Positions 42,732 through 52,368 of a stretch of DNA of 64,000 bases are shown one piece after another. Source of the stretch: Streptomyces sp. NBC_00377. GTDB taxonomy: Bacteria; Actinomycetota; Actinomycetes; Streptomycetales; Streptomycetaceae. How positions within the stretch are numbered: the first letter of the stretch is position 1; every line of letters begins with the position of its first letter. The notes beneath the pieces are model-generated. The model was not told the origin of the DNA, searched no databases, and saw nothing but the letters and a program-made list of their open reading frames with translations. The stretch spans positions 1 to 64,000 of the forward strand of contig NZ_CP107958.1 of NCBI RefSeq assembly GCF_036075115.1. Direction: 5' to 3'. Position numbers and translations under genes: made by a program.

Positions 42732-43796
42732 ATGGCAGAGCGTGTACGGGTCCGCGAGATCGATGACGATGAGGGACGGCGGCTGCTGCGGATCGTCCGC
42801 CGTGGCACGGGGTCGGTGGTGACCTGGCGGCGGGCCCAGATGGTGCTGCTGTCTGCGCAGGGCATGCCGGTGGCGAAGGTTGCCGAGGTGTCGTTCACCA
42901 GCGGCGACCGGGTCCGCGACGTGATCCATAACTTCAACGCTGATGGATTCGACTCGCTGTATCCGAAGTACTCCGGAGGCCGGCCGAAGACCTTCACGCT
43001 GCCCGAGCGCCGCGAAATCAAGAAGCTCGCCAAGTCCAAGCCGACCGAGCACGACCTGCCGTTTTCGACGTGGAGCCTGACCAAGCTGGCGGACTTCCTG
43101 GTCGCCGAGGGGGTGGTCGACGACATCAGCCACGAGGGCCTGCGCACCCTGCTCCGCGAGGAAGGCGTCTCCTTTCAACGCCTGAAGACCTGGAAGACCT
43201 CCCGTGACCCGGACTACGCGGCCAGGAAGGCCCGCGTCGAGCACCTCTACGCGATCGCCGACGGCGAGGTCATACCCGAGGAAAGCGAGCCCGAAGTCGT
43301 CTTCTGCATGGATGAGTTCGGCCCGCTCAACCTCATGCCCCATCCCGGGAAGCAGTGGGCCGAGCGCGGAGGTAAGCAGAAGGACCCCGATCGTGAGCCG
43401 CGTCGGCGGCGCCGGGCGACCTACAACCGCTACGGCGGAGTGCGGCACCTGTTCGCCGCCCTGGACCTGGCCAAGGACAAGCTCTACGGCCACATCAAGC
43501 CCATCAAGCGGCGCACCCAGTTCCTGGAATTCTGCCGCTACCTGCGCACCCTCTACCCTTCGACGGTGCGGATCGCCATCGTCTGCGACAACTTCTCCCC
43601 GCACCTGACCACGAAGAAGTGCCAACGCGTCGGCACCTGGGCGGCGACGAACAATGTCGAGATCGCCTACAGGGGAGCCGCCCCGGTGTTCGTCGGCTGC
43701 GGCATCTTCGCCAGCCTGGGCGTGGGCATCGCCCTGGCCTCCGACGCCGTGCGGCACGCCGAACTGCCCCGGCGGCAGCCAGGCGTGACCATCTAA
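42732..43796 (+). pseudogene. IS630-type transposase with a replaced C-terminus
   Basis: The first ~310 residues are a normal IS630-family transposase: HTH (AQGMPVAKVAEVSFTSGDRV), first catalytic Asp in VVFCMDEFGPLNLMPHPGKQ, and second in IAIVCDNFSPHLTTKKCQRV. After NNVEIAY near 43668 the expected NSSWLNRIEAQF segment with the catalytic Glu is missing. Instead the frame runs into GAAPVFVGCGIFASLGVGIA and a further ~22 residues that look like the end of another protein. It therefore lacks the third catalytic residue. ATG 42732 is the likely start. Confidence 0.8.
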
Positions 43797-43814
43797 GCAA
43801 CCCAACCGCAGCCC

Positions 43815-43847
43815 CGCCGACCAGCCCGCAGCAGGGGCTGGTCGGCG
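43815..43847. terminator. Hairpin between convergent genes
   Basis: A perfect 13-bp stem (43815-43827 / 43835-43847) with a 7-base loop lies between the IS630 hybrid and the Tn3 transposase remnant. Confidence 0.6.
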
Positions 43848-43865
43848 TCTCCCGATGAGCGGCGG

Positions 43866-45395
43866 TCACTCGCCGTCTACGGCATCCGGATCACGCAGTG
43901 GTCGCAAGCCTCCGGGCAGGTCGGGGAGCTGGAAGGAGTAGCGGCCGAGCATGTTGATGTGGTGCCGCACGAATGGCGAGAGGCGGGCCACGTCCTCGTC
44001 GCGGACGTCGAAGCCGTCCGTGCGCAGCTGGTTCACCGCGGCGTCCGTGTACCGCGTCGTGAACAGCACGAGGGCGTTGAGGACCAGGCCGAGCACGCCG
44101 AGCTGGTCTTCCATGCCGTCCTGGTAGCGCTGGTAGAGCTGCCCTGAGCGGCCGTGGAAGATGTTCCGGGCGAGTGCGTGGCGGCCCTCCTGGAGGTTGG
44201 CCTGGGCCTTGATCTGGCGGCGGTAGCCGGGCTCGTCGGCCAGGGGCAGGATGTGCAGGGACTTGGCGATCCGCCCGTAGTGCGCAATCGCGTCCCCCAG
44301 CGGGGTCGGCCGCCCGTCCCGGGACAGCATGCGGATGACGTCGTAGGCGCGCACGCCGGTGTGGATGGAGCCGATGATCCGCAGGATGTCCTCCCACTGC
44401 CGCTCGATCCGGGCGAGGTCCACCCGACCACGGGCAGCGTCAGTGAATGCGCCGTAGTCGGCGGTGCGGTCGATGCGCCACATCTTCTGGTCGGGCAAGT
44501 GCGCCAGTTGCGGCGCGTACGCGAACCCGGCGAGGGTGAGCAGGCCGAACACGATGTCGCTGTAGGAGGCGGTGTCGGTGACGATCGTCTCGGGGCGCTT
44601 GCCGCCGTCGCGGTCGTAGAGGACGTCCAGCACGTACAGCGAGTCGCACGGAGTGCCAACTACCACCTTCCCGCCCAGCCCCGCCGCCTGGTCATTGATC
44701 ATGTTGAGCCAGGTGGCGCCGCCCCGGCGCCCGAAGTACTTCGGGTTCGGCCGCGCGTACACGCTCGGCACCGGCACGACGAACCGCATGCCGTCCACGG
44801 AGGCCACCAGCCCGCCGCCCCACGCCTGCGCGAGCGGGATCGACGCCTGGTAGTCGATCAGCGCCGCGTTCGCAGCCCGGTACGTCGCCAGGCGCAGATA
44901 GGTCTGGTCGACGTGCGACAAGCGCCCGTACTTCAGCGCGTCCGCAGAGCCGATGACCGGGGTGTAGCCGACGTTGCACGCGTGCGCCACCAGCAGCGCG
45001 GCGATCGTCACGTTCAGGTCCTTCAGCCTCGCCTCGCCGCCGGTGACGGACGTGAACGCCTTGTCGGCGCCGGTCCACGAGAACACCTCCAGCAGCACCT
45101 CGGGCAGGTCGACCCGGGGCAGCATCGCCTCCACCGCCTCCCGCAGGGCACGCAGGGAGGCTCCAGGGCGGCGAAGTGCAGGCGGCCGTCGTCGTCGAAC
45201 ACGATCTGGGAGTTCGCCGGCACCCGCCCGGCGATCTCACGGTAGGTGCCGTCCAGCAGCGCGGCCCGCGCTGTCAGGTGCTCGCCCGCCTCAGCGGGCA
45301 GGTTGAGCGAGGCCAGCACGGTGGGCTTGGCCTGCTCCCACGCCGCTCCGTCCAGCAGCTTCGCTCGCGGGTCGCCCCCGGGCCTGATGTGATGG
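43866..45395 (-). pseudogene. Tn3-family transposase, C-terminal half, frameshifted
   Basis: The main frame from about 45140 to 43866 is the Tn3 TnpA C-terminal domain: LPRVDLPEVLLEVFSWTGAD, NVTIAALLVAHACNVGYTPV, ETIVTDTASYSDIVFGLLTL (a catalytic Asp) and GRRHALARNIFHGRSG-type residues (EGRHALARNIFHGRSGQLYQ, with the catalytic Glu nearby). A one-base slip near 45160 separates it from the upstream stretch GDPRAKLLDGAAWEQAKPTV to SQIVFDDDGRLHFAALEP. Homology ends near 45395; about 550 N-terminal residues are missing. No Tn3 inverted repeat was recognised. Confidence 0.85.
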
Positions 45396-45648
45396 GTGAA
45401 TGCCTCGGCCGGCGAATACGCAAAGTGATGACTGGCTCCCAGGTCACCGTCGCGCATCGAGGTGTCGAGGCCCAGACTGCGGGCGCCGGGCAACTGGTCG
45501 AGCACGCCAACCAGGTAGTAGCCCGTGCCCGCAACCGATGTCCAAGACTGTGCCCCGGTCGGGAGGATTCGAACTGCTCCGCAAGAGGATCCTGCTGCAG
45601 TGACCCACTCTCGATATTCGGGTGAACGGAGGGAAGGGGCTGCGTAGG

Positions 45649-46407
45649 GTGACGGGCGTGGACCCAGCTGACTTCTACACCGGCATCGTCGCGGAGATCT
45701 ACGGACCGCTGAAATCCTTCTCCCAGGACCCCGAACCCTACGCAGCCTTCATTCAGCAAACCGGCATGCCGGCACTGGAGCTGGGGTGCGGAGACGGTGA
45801 CCCCCTGCTCGAACTGCGCCGACGCGGCCTGGACGTCGACGGCGTCGACTCCTCCGCCGACATGCTGGAGCGGCTCCGACGCCGGGCAGCCGAACAAGAC
45901 ATCCGTGCCACCGTGTTCCACCAGCGCATGGAGGCCTTGAACCTGCCCCGCCGCTACCGGGCGATCTTCCTTGCCGGGCCGACCTTCACCCTGCTCCCCG
46001 ACGACGCCACAGCGCTCGCCGCCCTGCGCGGCATCCGCGCTCACCTGGCTGAGGGCGGCACCGCCCTGGTGCCCCTGTTCACCCCCGCACCGACCCCCGC
46101 TGAACAGATCGGCCGAGTGCGCACGTCCGCCGCACCCGACGGCGCCGAGCTCCGGGTATCCGTCGTCGCCGAGCAACGCGACGAGACAGCCCGGACACAG
46201 ACGACGCTTCTACGCTACGAGCGGCACCACGGCTCAGACAGCACCATCGAAGAGCGCCCGTGGACCATGCATTGGTACACGCCGGAGCAGTTCGAGAAGT
46301 TGGCCACGCCCGTCGGCCTGGCCCTGACTGCGGTAACCGATTCGGACGGCAAACCAGCCTCTGCTGATGGCACCGACTTGCTGCACTTCCGGCTCCAAAC
46401 CACCTGA
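45649..46407 (+). CDS. Class I SAM-dependent methyltransferase
   Basis: A 252-residue methyltransferase. Motif I is MPALELGCGDGDPLLELRRR with the glycine-rich SAM loop; motif II acidic residue is in GLDVDGVDSSADMLERLRRR; motif III/IV is RYRAIFLAGPTFTLLPDDAT. The C-terminal half, including EERPWTMHWYTPEQFEKLA, resembles small-molecule methyltransferases. GTG 45649 follows a GGAGGGAAGGGG stretch; GTG 45622 and 45658 are alternatives. No partner enzyme lies nearby, so the substrate is unknown. Confidence 0.85.
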   Translation: MTGVDPADFYTGIVAEIYGPLKSFSQDPEPYAAFIQQTGMPALELGCGDGDPLLELRRRGLDVDGVDSSADMLERLRRRAAEQDIRATVFHQRMEALNLPRRYRAIFLAGPTFTLLPDDATALAALRGIRAHLAEGGTALVPLFTPAPTPAEQIGRVRTSAAPDGAELRVSVVAEQRDETARTQTTLLRYERHHGSDSTIEERPWTMHWYTPEQFEKLATPVGLALTAVTDSDGKPASADGTDLLHFRLQTT

Positions 46408-46637
46408 CTGCGACCTCGATCACCCTCCGCAACCGCTCCCCAAGATCTGTGCCAGAACCCAAAACTCGCTGACATTGATCTTGCTGAGCCCCGCGAGGTG
46501 ACTCCCGGAAGCACCTCCAAATGACTCCCCACCGAAGGCTCTGGTCCACTTTCTGTGGACGCCTCACCGACAGTGATGTCAGTGGCATGTGGTGAGATGG
46601 CCGCGCTCTATCAGCCGCCTGGTGGGAGGTCGTTCCG

Positions 46638-46913
46638 ATGCCTGTGTACTCTTCGCTGACCCGTGCTCTGGCTGAGGCTTTGGTCGATGTCCTCTGGTTC
46701 GTTGAGGGGTGCGAGGACGAGCAGATGGATCCGGATGACGCGGTCAAGGTCTTGGAGGGTGTCGCTCATCTGGTGGCTCAGCTGTCGAGTGATCAGCGAA
46801 GCGAGTTCATCGACCTACTCGGTTCGATGGCTGCAGAGGAGGCCGATCCTTCGCGCCGTGAGTTCTTGGAGGGGTTCCCTTATGGTTTTGGACTCGTTGT
46901 GGACGACTCCTGA
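46638..46913 (+). CDS. Small conserved acidic protein
   Basis: A 91-residue acidic helical protein (LAEALVDVLWFVEGCEDEQM, DDAVKVLEGVAHLVAQLSSD, SRREFLEGFPYGFGLVVDD). Similar proteins are scattered through Streptomyces genomes, often in variable regions, and look like small immunity-type proteins, but no partner toxin is adjacent. GGGAGGT lies 7 bases upstream of ATG 46638. Confidence 0.7.
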   Translation: MPVYSSLTRALAEALVDVLWFVEGCEDEQMDPDDAVKVLEGVAHLVAQLSSDQRSEFIDLLGSMAAEEADPSRREFLEGFPYGFGLVVDDS

Positions 46914-46921
46914 CCTGGGAT

Positions 46922-47483
46922 CTATGCGTAGAGCAGGACGTGCTTGCGGAGGAGTTCGAAGCCCGCGCGACCGAACATCTGGCGCTTGATCATTTTGAGC
47001 CGGTTGACGTGGCCTTCGACGACGGCGGAGTTCCAGGGTTGTGAGAGGCCGGCGATGACGGCGTCGAGGTCGCGTTCGAGATGCTGGGCGAATCGGCGGA
47101 GACTGGGCAGTTCGGTGGTCGCGGTCGCCGCTGCGATCCAGTCGGGTAGTTGGTCGCCTTACAGGTGGGTGAGCATGTGGGCGAAGGAGCGCACGTGCTC
47201 GGCGAGTGCTGCGAGTTCGGGGCAGTTGGCCAGGGCGGCGTTGAGGTGAAGTCGGTCGTTCTCATTCAGTGCGTCGGGATTAGTGAGGACCCAGCGTGTG
47301 ACGGCTCGGGCAGATGGCGGCCGGGGCCCGACCGGCTGGGGCTTGCCGCGAAGTGTCCTGCTGACGTAGTCGCGGACGCTGCCGTAGCCGCGTGGATAGC
47401 CCTGTTCTCTGATCTCCTCCCATAGTTTCCAGGCGCTGGTGCAGCCTTCCTGCCAGCGCTGGTCGAGGTATGGCTTGCTGTCC
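46922..47483 (-). pseudogene. ISL3-type transposase C-terminal fragment cut by the IS
   Basis: Reading inward from IS copy 2: KPYLDQRWQEGCTSAWKLWE, YPRGYGSVRDYVSRTLRGKP, RAVTRWVLTNPDALNENDRL, then an in-frame TAA at 47159-47161 (THL-stop-GDQLPDW), and finally NSAVVEGHVNRLKMIKRQMF and GFELLRKHVLLYA to the TAG at 46922. This is the DDE-ISL3 C-terminal domain, including its catalytic Glu (VVEGHVNRLK). The N-terminal part is absent on the far side of the IS5 element, so the ISL3 gene was already truncated or was later deleted. Confidence 0.8.
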
Positions 47484-48301
47484 CTAACAAAGGCGTTGGA
47501 CGTGGCGGTGGGTGATCAGACAGACGGCGAGTCCGAGGAACGCTTCGTGGATGTCGTCACGTCGCTCCCAGCGGATGCGCAGGCGGCGGAAGCCGTGGAG
47601 CCAGGCGATCGTGCGCTCGACGACGTAGCGGAAGATGCCCAGGCCAGTGCCGTGCGGCTCGCTTCGCTTCGCGATCACGGGGCGGATCCCTCGCTGCCAG
47701 AGCAAGCGGCGGTACTTGTCGTGGTCGTAGCCGCGGTCGGCCAGCAGCGCGTCGGGGCGTCGGCGCGGTCTGCCGACCCGGCCCGCGACTGCCGGAATCT
47801 TGTCCAGCAGCGGCTCGAGTTGGGTGACATCATTACGGTTGCCGCCGGTCAGCGACACCGCGAGCGGGATGCCCTGCCCGTCGACGATGAGGTGGTGCTT
47901 GCTGCCCGGACGTGCGCGGTCGACCGGGCTGGGTCCGCTTTTGGGCCCCTTCGGGCCGCGCGGACGTGCGAGGAGTCAATCACCGCCCGGGACCAGTCCA
48001 GCTGGTTCTTCGACCGCAGCCTCTCCAGCAGCAGCACGTGGAGCTGGTCCCAGACGCCCGCCTCGTTCCAGGCTGCCAGGCGCCGCCAGCAGGTCATCCC
48101 CGAGCCAAAGCCCAGCTCCCGCGGCAGGTACTGCCACTGGATGCCGGTATGCAGGACAAAGAGGATCCCGCACAGGGCCTGGCGGTCCGGCACTCGAGGT
48201 CTGCCCTCGACCAGCTTCGGCGCCGGCTCGGGCAGCAACGGCTCGATAAATGACCAGAGTTCATCCGACACGATCCACGGTCGCGACTGGCGTTTCCCCA
48301 C
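47484..48301 (-). CDS. IS5-type transposase made by -1 frameshifting (copy 2)
   Basis: As in copy 1, frame 1 (GTG 48301, VGKRQSRPWIVSDELWSFIE) and frame 2 (SLTGGNRNDVTQLEPLLDKI, DRGYDHDKYRRLLWQRGIRP, ERTIAWLHGFRRLRIRWER) join at the slippery C CCA AAA G on the minus strand near 47938. The two copies differ by scattered, mostly conservative substitutions and keep all catalytic stretches, so both could be functional. The full shifted product is 272 residues. Confidence 0.86.
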
Positions 48302-48353
48302 GACCAGACCAACGAGCGGACAAGCCAACAGTCACATGATCAACAGCTTTTGT
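47487..48353 (-). mobile_element. IS5-family insertion sequence, copy 2
   Basis: 867 bp, the same length, orientation and TA-flanked CTAG-like target as copy 1 at 17525-18391, and very similar in sequence. It is inserted in the ISL3 transposase remnant. Confidence 0.85.
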
Positions 48354-48544
48354 TAGAGCCAGCAATCGCACCGCCTGGAAGAACCGCTTCCTGCCCGAGC
48401 TCCGCGCGGGTCACCTGCACCCCGCAGCCTGGTGCGACCAGAACGGGTGCCAGCCCCGGCGGGAGGACAGCATCAGCAGACCGTTGACGGCAGTCAGCAG
48501 CGCCAACCGCAGCTCCCAGGGGAGCTGGATGTCATACCCGAGTT

Positions 48545-49315
48545 CTAGTCTTCTGAGTCGGGAGTTCCTTTTATATATGTAGGCTTGCGGTATGGCTCGT
48601 ACGGGGCGGCCGAAGGCCGAGTTGGTGCTGTCGGTGGATGAGCGGGCGGCGCTTGAGGGGTGGGTCAGGCGTCGCTCGACTCCTCAGTCATGGGCGGTGC
48701 GGTGCCGGATCATCCTGGCCTGCGCGGACGGCATGTCGAACAAGGATGTCGGTGCCCTGGTGGGCATGACGGGTCAGTCGGTGGGCCGGTGGCGGGCGCG
48801 ATTCAACGAGCATCGCATCGCCGGTCTGGGTGACCTGCCCAGATCCGGCGGCCCCCGCTCGGTGAGCGACGAGCAGGTTGCCGCAGTGGTGAAGCGGACG
48901 CTGGAGTCGACACCGAGGAACGCCACGCACTGGTCGACGAGAGCGATGGCCAGAGAGCTGGGCCTCTCCCAGTCGACCGTGTCAAGGATCTGGCGAGCCT
49001 TCGGCCTGCAACTACGCCACCCACAAGACACCGGCCGTCAAGACCTGGCTGCTCGCCCACCCCCGATTCCATCTGCACTTCACGCCTACCGGCTCGTCCT
49101 GGCTCAACCTCGTGGAGCGGTGGTTCGCAGAACTGACGAACAAACAGATACGGCGAGGGGCCCACAAGAGCGTCCAGGCCCTTGAGAAGGACATCCGGAC
49201 CTGGATCGCCGCATGGAACACCGATCCCAAGCCCTACGTCTGGACCAAGACGGCGGACGAGATCCTCGAACGCCTCACCTCATATCTGAACAGAATTCCT
49301 GACTCAGAAGACTAG
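48545..49315 (+). mobile_element. Internally deleted IS630-family element
   Basis: The ~770-bp element is bounded by near-identical inverted repeats: CTAGTCTTCTGAGTCGGGAG at 48545 and, on the other strand, CTAGTCTTCTGAGTCAGGAA ending at 49315, with TA inside CTAG as expected for IS630 targets. The ends are intact but the transposase inside lacks its catalytic middle, so this resembles a non-autonomous derivative that a full-length relative could move. Confidence 0.8.
48592..49315 (+). pseudogene. IS630 transposase with central deletion
   Basis: The N-terminal HTH region is present from ATG 48592 (MARTGRPKAELVLSVDERAA, MSNKDVGALVGMTGQSVGRW, LSQSTVSRIWRAFGLQ). Then the frame jumps directly to NYATHKTPAVKTWLLAHPRF, HFTPTGSSWLNLVERWFAEL and the normal C-terminus EILERLTSYLNRIPDSED at 49315. 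Roughly 450-500 bases, with the first and second catalytic Asp, are gone; the third catalytic residue (Glu in LVERWFAEL) remains. The join at about 49010 also changes frame. Confidence 0.85.
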
Positions 49316-49405
49316 GCGATGGACCCCGAACGATCTGGTCCTGCTGCTCAGCTCAGCGGGGAACCTCGCCCTGCCGGCCGGTGCCGGGTTTGCCGGCCCT
49401 GCGAG

Positions 49406-49906
49406 TCACAGGAATTCGCTCCGGTAGGTCGAGGCCAGCTCGGCCGCACGGCGGCGACGCTCCATGACCTCGCCCTCGGACAGCTGCGGCGGCGGCGCGT
49501 CCTTGCCTGCGACGACATCGCCGATGCGCAGGAAGTATTCGTCCTGGCCTGCCGGGGTGCACATACACAGCATGCGGGCCGGCGCACCCGAGATGTTGCG
49601 GAAGTTGTGCGGCGCGTTGGCCGGAATGTTGACCGTGGCCCCGGCCCTCACGGTGTACTTCTCGCCGCGGAAGGTGAACTCGATCTCGCCCTCGAGGATC
49701 GTGAACATCTCCTCGAAGTCGTGCCGGTGCGGGGGCGGGCCGCCGCCGTCGGGCACACGCATGTCGATCAGGCAGTACCGGCCGTCGGTCTGCTCGCCGG
49801 TGACCAGCATGGCGTACGTGTTGCCCACCAAAGAGATGTACGTCGTGGCGGGATCGTCGGGGTCCGCCACGGTCAGCGAGCGGGACAGGTCGTCGTCGGG
49901 GATCAT
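49406..49906 (-). CDS. Cupin-domain protein
   Basis: A 166-residue single-cupin protein. Motif 1 is PPPHRHDFEEMFTILEGEIE (metal-binding His-x-His and Glu) and motif 2 is IPANAPHNFRNISGAPARML with the second His. Such small cupins act as dioxygenases, isomerases or binding proteins; the substrate cannot be told. ATG 49906 has a GGAGACG site. It is the first gene of a small metabolic group on the minus strand (hydrolase remnant, oxidoreductase and flavodoxin-like gene follow upstream). Confidence 0.85.
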   Translation of the reverse strand: MIPDDDLSRSLTVADPDDPATTYISLVGNTYAMLVTGEQTDGRYCLIDMRVPDGGGPPPHRHDFEEMFTILEGEIEFTFRGEKYTVRAGATVNIPANAPHNFRNISGAPARMLCMCTPAGQDEYFLRIGDVVAGKDAPPPQLSEGEVMERRRRAAELASTYRSEFL

Positions 49907-49942
49907 CGGAATCGTCTCCTTCAGAGGTCAGTCAGGTGAGGA

Positions 49943-50735
49943 TCAGGTGCCGGGCGGGTCGAATGGAGTCCGGCAGTCTCCCGGCCGTAGATGCGCATGC
50001 TGCGCGAAGTGGGATTCCGGCCCGGCCGCGCGGTGCTTCAGTGTGTTCGTGCCGGTGTCCGAGAGACTCCATCGTGCCGGGCAACGGGGTGCGGGCCACC
50101 TGTGCGGAGCGCCTGCATACCCCTCCTGGGGCATGGGGCGAGCGCGCTCGGTGGCGGCTCTGATGGATTTGAGGACGCGGATGCGGTCGGTGATGGCGCG
50201 GCGGGCGACGTCGGAGGTGAAGGCGATGGAGTCGAACTCGTGCGGGGCGCCGGGGCGCAGGTGGAATTCGACTAGCACGCCGGCGCGGCTGAGTTTGGTG
50301 GCGTAGGCGGTGTCTTCGTCGCGGAAGACGTCGAGCTGGCCGACCTCGATGTCGGCCGGCGGCAGGCCGGTGGCGTCCTCGAGCCGGGCCGGGGCCGCCT
50401 GACCGGGACGTCGGGCCCGCCGACGGCCTCGCCGAGCAGGGCGGGCCAGGCGGTGAGGCTGTCGTCGTAGGACCACAGCAGGTAGGGCGCGATGTGGGGA
50501 TCGGGGGTGGTGGTGCGGTCGTCGAGCATCGGCATCATGAGGATCTGGCGGGCGATCTCCGGGCCGCCACGCTCGCGGGCGAGGATCGTCAGTCCTGCGG
50601 TCATGCCGCCGCCCGCGCTGTCCCCCATCACACCGATCCGGTCGCGGTCGACACCGAGTTCGGCGGCGTGTGCGTGCAGCCAGCGCAGTGCGCTGTTGGC
50701 GTCCTCGAGCGGGGTGGGGAAGGGATTTCCCTTTC
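49943..50735 (-). pseudogene. Frameshifted, N-truncated alpha/beta hydrolase
   Basis: A lipase-H-like hydrolase is visible: NPFPTPLEDANSALRWLHAH, DRIGVMGDSAGGGMTAGLTI (the GDSAGG nucleophile elbow), PHIAPYLLWSYDDSLTAWPA, then, after a frame change near 50395, TGLPPADIEVGQLDVFRDED and GVLVEFHLRPGAPHEFDSIA with the catalytic His. The N-terminal ~90 residues with the HGGG oxyanion loop are missing, cut off at 50735 beside the oxidoreductase. So two separate lesions. Confidence 0.82.
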
Positions 50736-50750
50736 GGTGGAGGATCGGCG

Positions 50751-51695
50751 TCAGTCGGCGGACGGGACGACGATGACCTTGCCGTGCACCGCGCCTTCGG
50801 AGGCCCGGGTGTGGAGCGCGGGGAGTTCGGCCAGCGGTACCCGCTCGGCGACGTCGACGCGCAGCTCGCCGCGGTCGATCAGCGCCACCAGTTGGGCCAG
50901 TTGGTCGGCGTCGCTGCGGACGAAGAGGTCGATGCCGCGCACGTCGCGCTCCTCGTCGCTGGGGGCGGGCATCCACACCGTGGTGTTCACGACGACCCCG
51001 CCGGGACGGACCAGGGTGATGAGCGCGGCCAGTTCGTCCGGGGCGACCGGTGCGAGGTTGAGTGCGATGTCGACCGGTTCGGTCACCGCTGCGGGCACGC
51101 CGGTGGTGGTGTGGTCGATGACTTCGTCGGCGCCGGCCGATGTGACCGCCTCGCTGCTGCGCGGGCCGGCTGTGGCGATGACGTGGGCGCCTGCGTTCTT
51201 GGCCAGCTGCACGGCGTAGCCGCCGACCGCTCCGCCGGCTCCGTTGATCAGGACGCGTTGCCCGGCCGTCAGCTTGGCGTGGTCGAAGAGGGCCTGGTAC
51301 GCGGTCAGGCCCACCAGCGGCAGCGCGGCGGCGTCGGCCAGGGGGACGCTCTTGGGGGCCGGGGTCAGGACGTCGGCCGGCGCGAGAACGTACTGCGCGG
51401 CGGCTCCGGTGCCGTCCATCGGCAGAAAGCCGACGACGTCGTCACCGACCGCTATGCTGTCGACGCCCTCGCCCAGGGCGTCGACCGTTCCGGCGACGTC
51501 GATGCCGGGCGTGTGGGGCAGCGTCACCGGGATGGGGCCCTGCATGAAGCCCCCGCGGATGTTGCCGTCGACGGGGTTGAACGACGTCGCGGCGACGCGC
51601 ACTCGGACCTCGCCGGCCGCGGGAACGGGCTGCTCCACGTCCTCATAGCGCAGGACGCTCGGGTCGCCGTACTCGTGGAAACGCACTGCCTTCAT
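50751..51695 (-). CDS. NADP-dependent quinone-oxidoreductase-like protein
   Basis: A 314-residue medium-chain dehydrogenase of the zinc-independent quinone reductase type. GroES-like fold: MKAVRFHEYGDPSVLRYEDV, GIDVAGTVDALGEGVDSIAV; nucleotide-binding: GQRVLINGAGGAVGGYAVQL, then AGAHVIATAGPRSSEAVTSA. No zinc-binding Cys are present. ATG 51695 has AAGGTGAG upstream. Two copies of the CTTCGAATTCGAAG palindrome lie 28 and 71 bases upstream, so it is probably repressed by the MarR protein encoded at 52760, with quinones or related electrophiles as plausible inducers. Confidence 0.9.
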   Translation of the reverse strand: MKAVRFHEYGDPSVLRYEDVEQPVPAAGEVRVRVAATSFNPVDGNIRGGFMQGPIPVTLPHTPGIDVAGTVDALGEGVDSIAVGDDVVGFLPMDGTGAAAQYVLAPADVLTPAPKSVPLADAAALPLVGLTAYQALFDHAKLTAGQRVLINGAGGAVGGYAVQLAKNAGAHVIATAGPRSSEAVTSAGADEVIDHTTTGVPAAVTEPVDIALNLAPVAPDELAALITLVRPGGVVVNTTVWMPAPSDEERDVRGIDLFVRSDADQLAQLVALIDRGELRVDVAERVPLAELPALHTRASEGAVHGKVIVVPSAD

Positions 51696-51722
51696 GGGAG
51701 TTCTCACCTTCACCGCGATCCA

Positions 51723-51779
51723 AGTTGCTTCGAATTCGAAGCAACTGTTGCTAACGGTACATCTACTTCGAATTCGAAG
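51723..51779. promoter_or_regulatory. Two MarR-type operators upstream of the oxidoreductase
   Basis: TTGCTTCGAATTCGAAGCAA forms the core of a perfect 24-bp palindrome (51723-51746), and CTTCGAATTCGAAG recurs at 51766-51779. The same 14-bp core stands directly before the marR gene at 52731-52744. The sites lie between the oxidoreductase start and the flavodoxin-like gene end, where the oxidoreductase promoter must be. Spacing between the two centres is 38 bp. Confidence 0.85.
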
Positions 51780-51792
51780 CAAGTGTTGTGGG

Positions 51793-52368
51793 TTACTGCC
51801 GGTGCGAGCGCATCGCAGCGGCGAGTTCGACGGCGGCTCGGCCGATGCAGGCGCGCAGCCGCGCCGCATCGCTGCCAGCCGTTGTCCGCCAGTCGGCGGG
51901 ACCAGCGACGACGACCGTGGGCACGGGGTCGGCGTGCACGTCGGTCAGGCGCCTGCGCATCACCTTCGCGAGGTCGGGTGGCTGCCGGTCGGATCCGCTG
52001 TTGAGCGCCAGCAGCACCGGTATGCCGGAGAGGACTTTGTCCCCGAGGACGGCGAGGAACGAGTTGAACACCTCGCTCGGAGATGCGGCGCGCACCGGGG
52101 TCGCCACCACCAGCCCGTCGGCCGCCACGACCGCCGCGATCGCCTCCCACAGGTCGAGACTGACGCGGCCCTGGATGGAGTGCCGGGCGAGGTCGGCCGC
52201 CAGCCGGTGCAGCTCCAGCACCTCCACCTCGGCGCGCGCACCCCCGGCCGCCAGTGACCGACACACCGCCTCCGTGACCCAGTCCGCGAGCCGGCGAGCC
52301 TGACGCGGACATCCGACACCGGCGCTCACCACGGCCAAGGACACCGGAGCCCACGCGGCGGTGCTCAT
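51793..52368 (-). CDS. NADPH-dependent FMN-reductase-like flavoprotein
   Basis: A 191-residue flavodoxin-like protein of the NAD(P)H-dependent FMN reductase type: SLAVVSAGVGCPRQARRLAD at the phosphate loop, ARAEVEVLELHRLAADLARH, AVVAADGLVVATPVRAASPS and SEVFNSFLAVLGDKVLSGIP, as in MsuE/SsuE-like proteins. ATG 52368 lacks a strong ribosome site. It stands upstream of the palindromes that precede the oxidoreductase, so the two need not share a transcript, but both are redox genes beside one regulator. Confidence 0.75.
   Translation of the reverse strand: MSTAAWAPVSLAVVSAGVGCPRQARRLADWVTEAVCRSLAAGGARAEVEVLELHRLAADLARHSIQGRVSLDLWEAIAAVVAADGLVVATPVRAASPSEVFNSFLAVLGDKVLSGIPVLLALNSGSDRQPPDLAKVMRRRLTDVHADPVPTVVVAGPADWRTTAGSDAARLRACIGRAAVELAAAMRSHRQ

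Noticed and set aside
42627..43805. 392-codon minus-strand frame opposite the IS630 transposase
   Set aside because: The plus strand has recognisable transposase motifs; the minus frame has none.
44154..45245. 363-codon plus-strand frame opposite the Tn3 transposase remnant
   Set aside because: Shadow of the Tn3 TnpA domain, which is unmistakable on the minus strand.
50670..52004. 444-codon plus-strand frame
   Set aside because: It covers the antisense of the oxidoreductase and crosses the operator palindromes; no domain signature.
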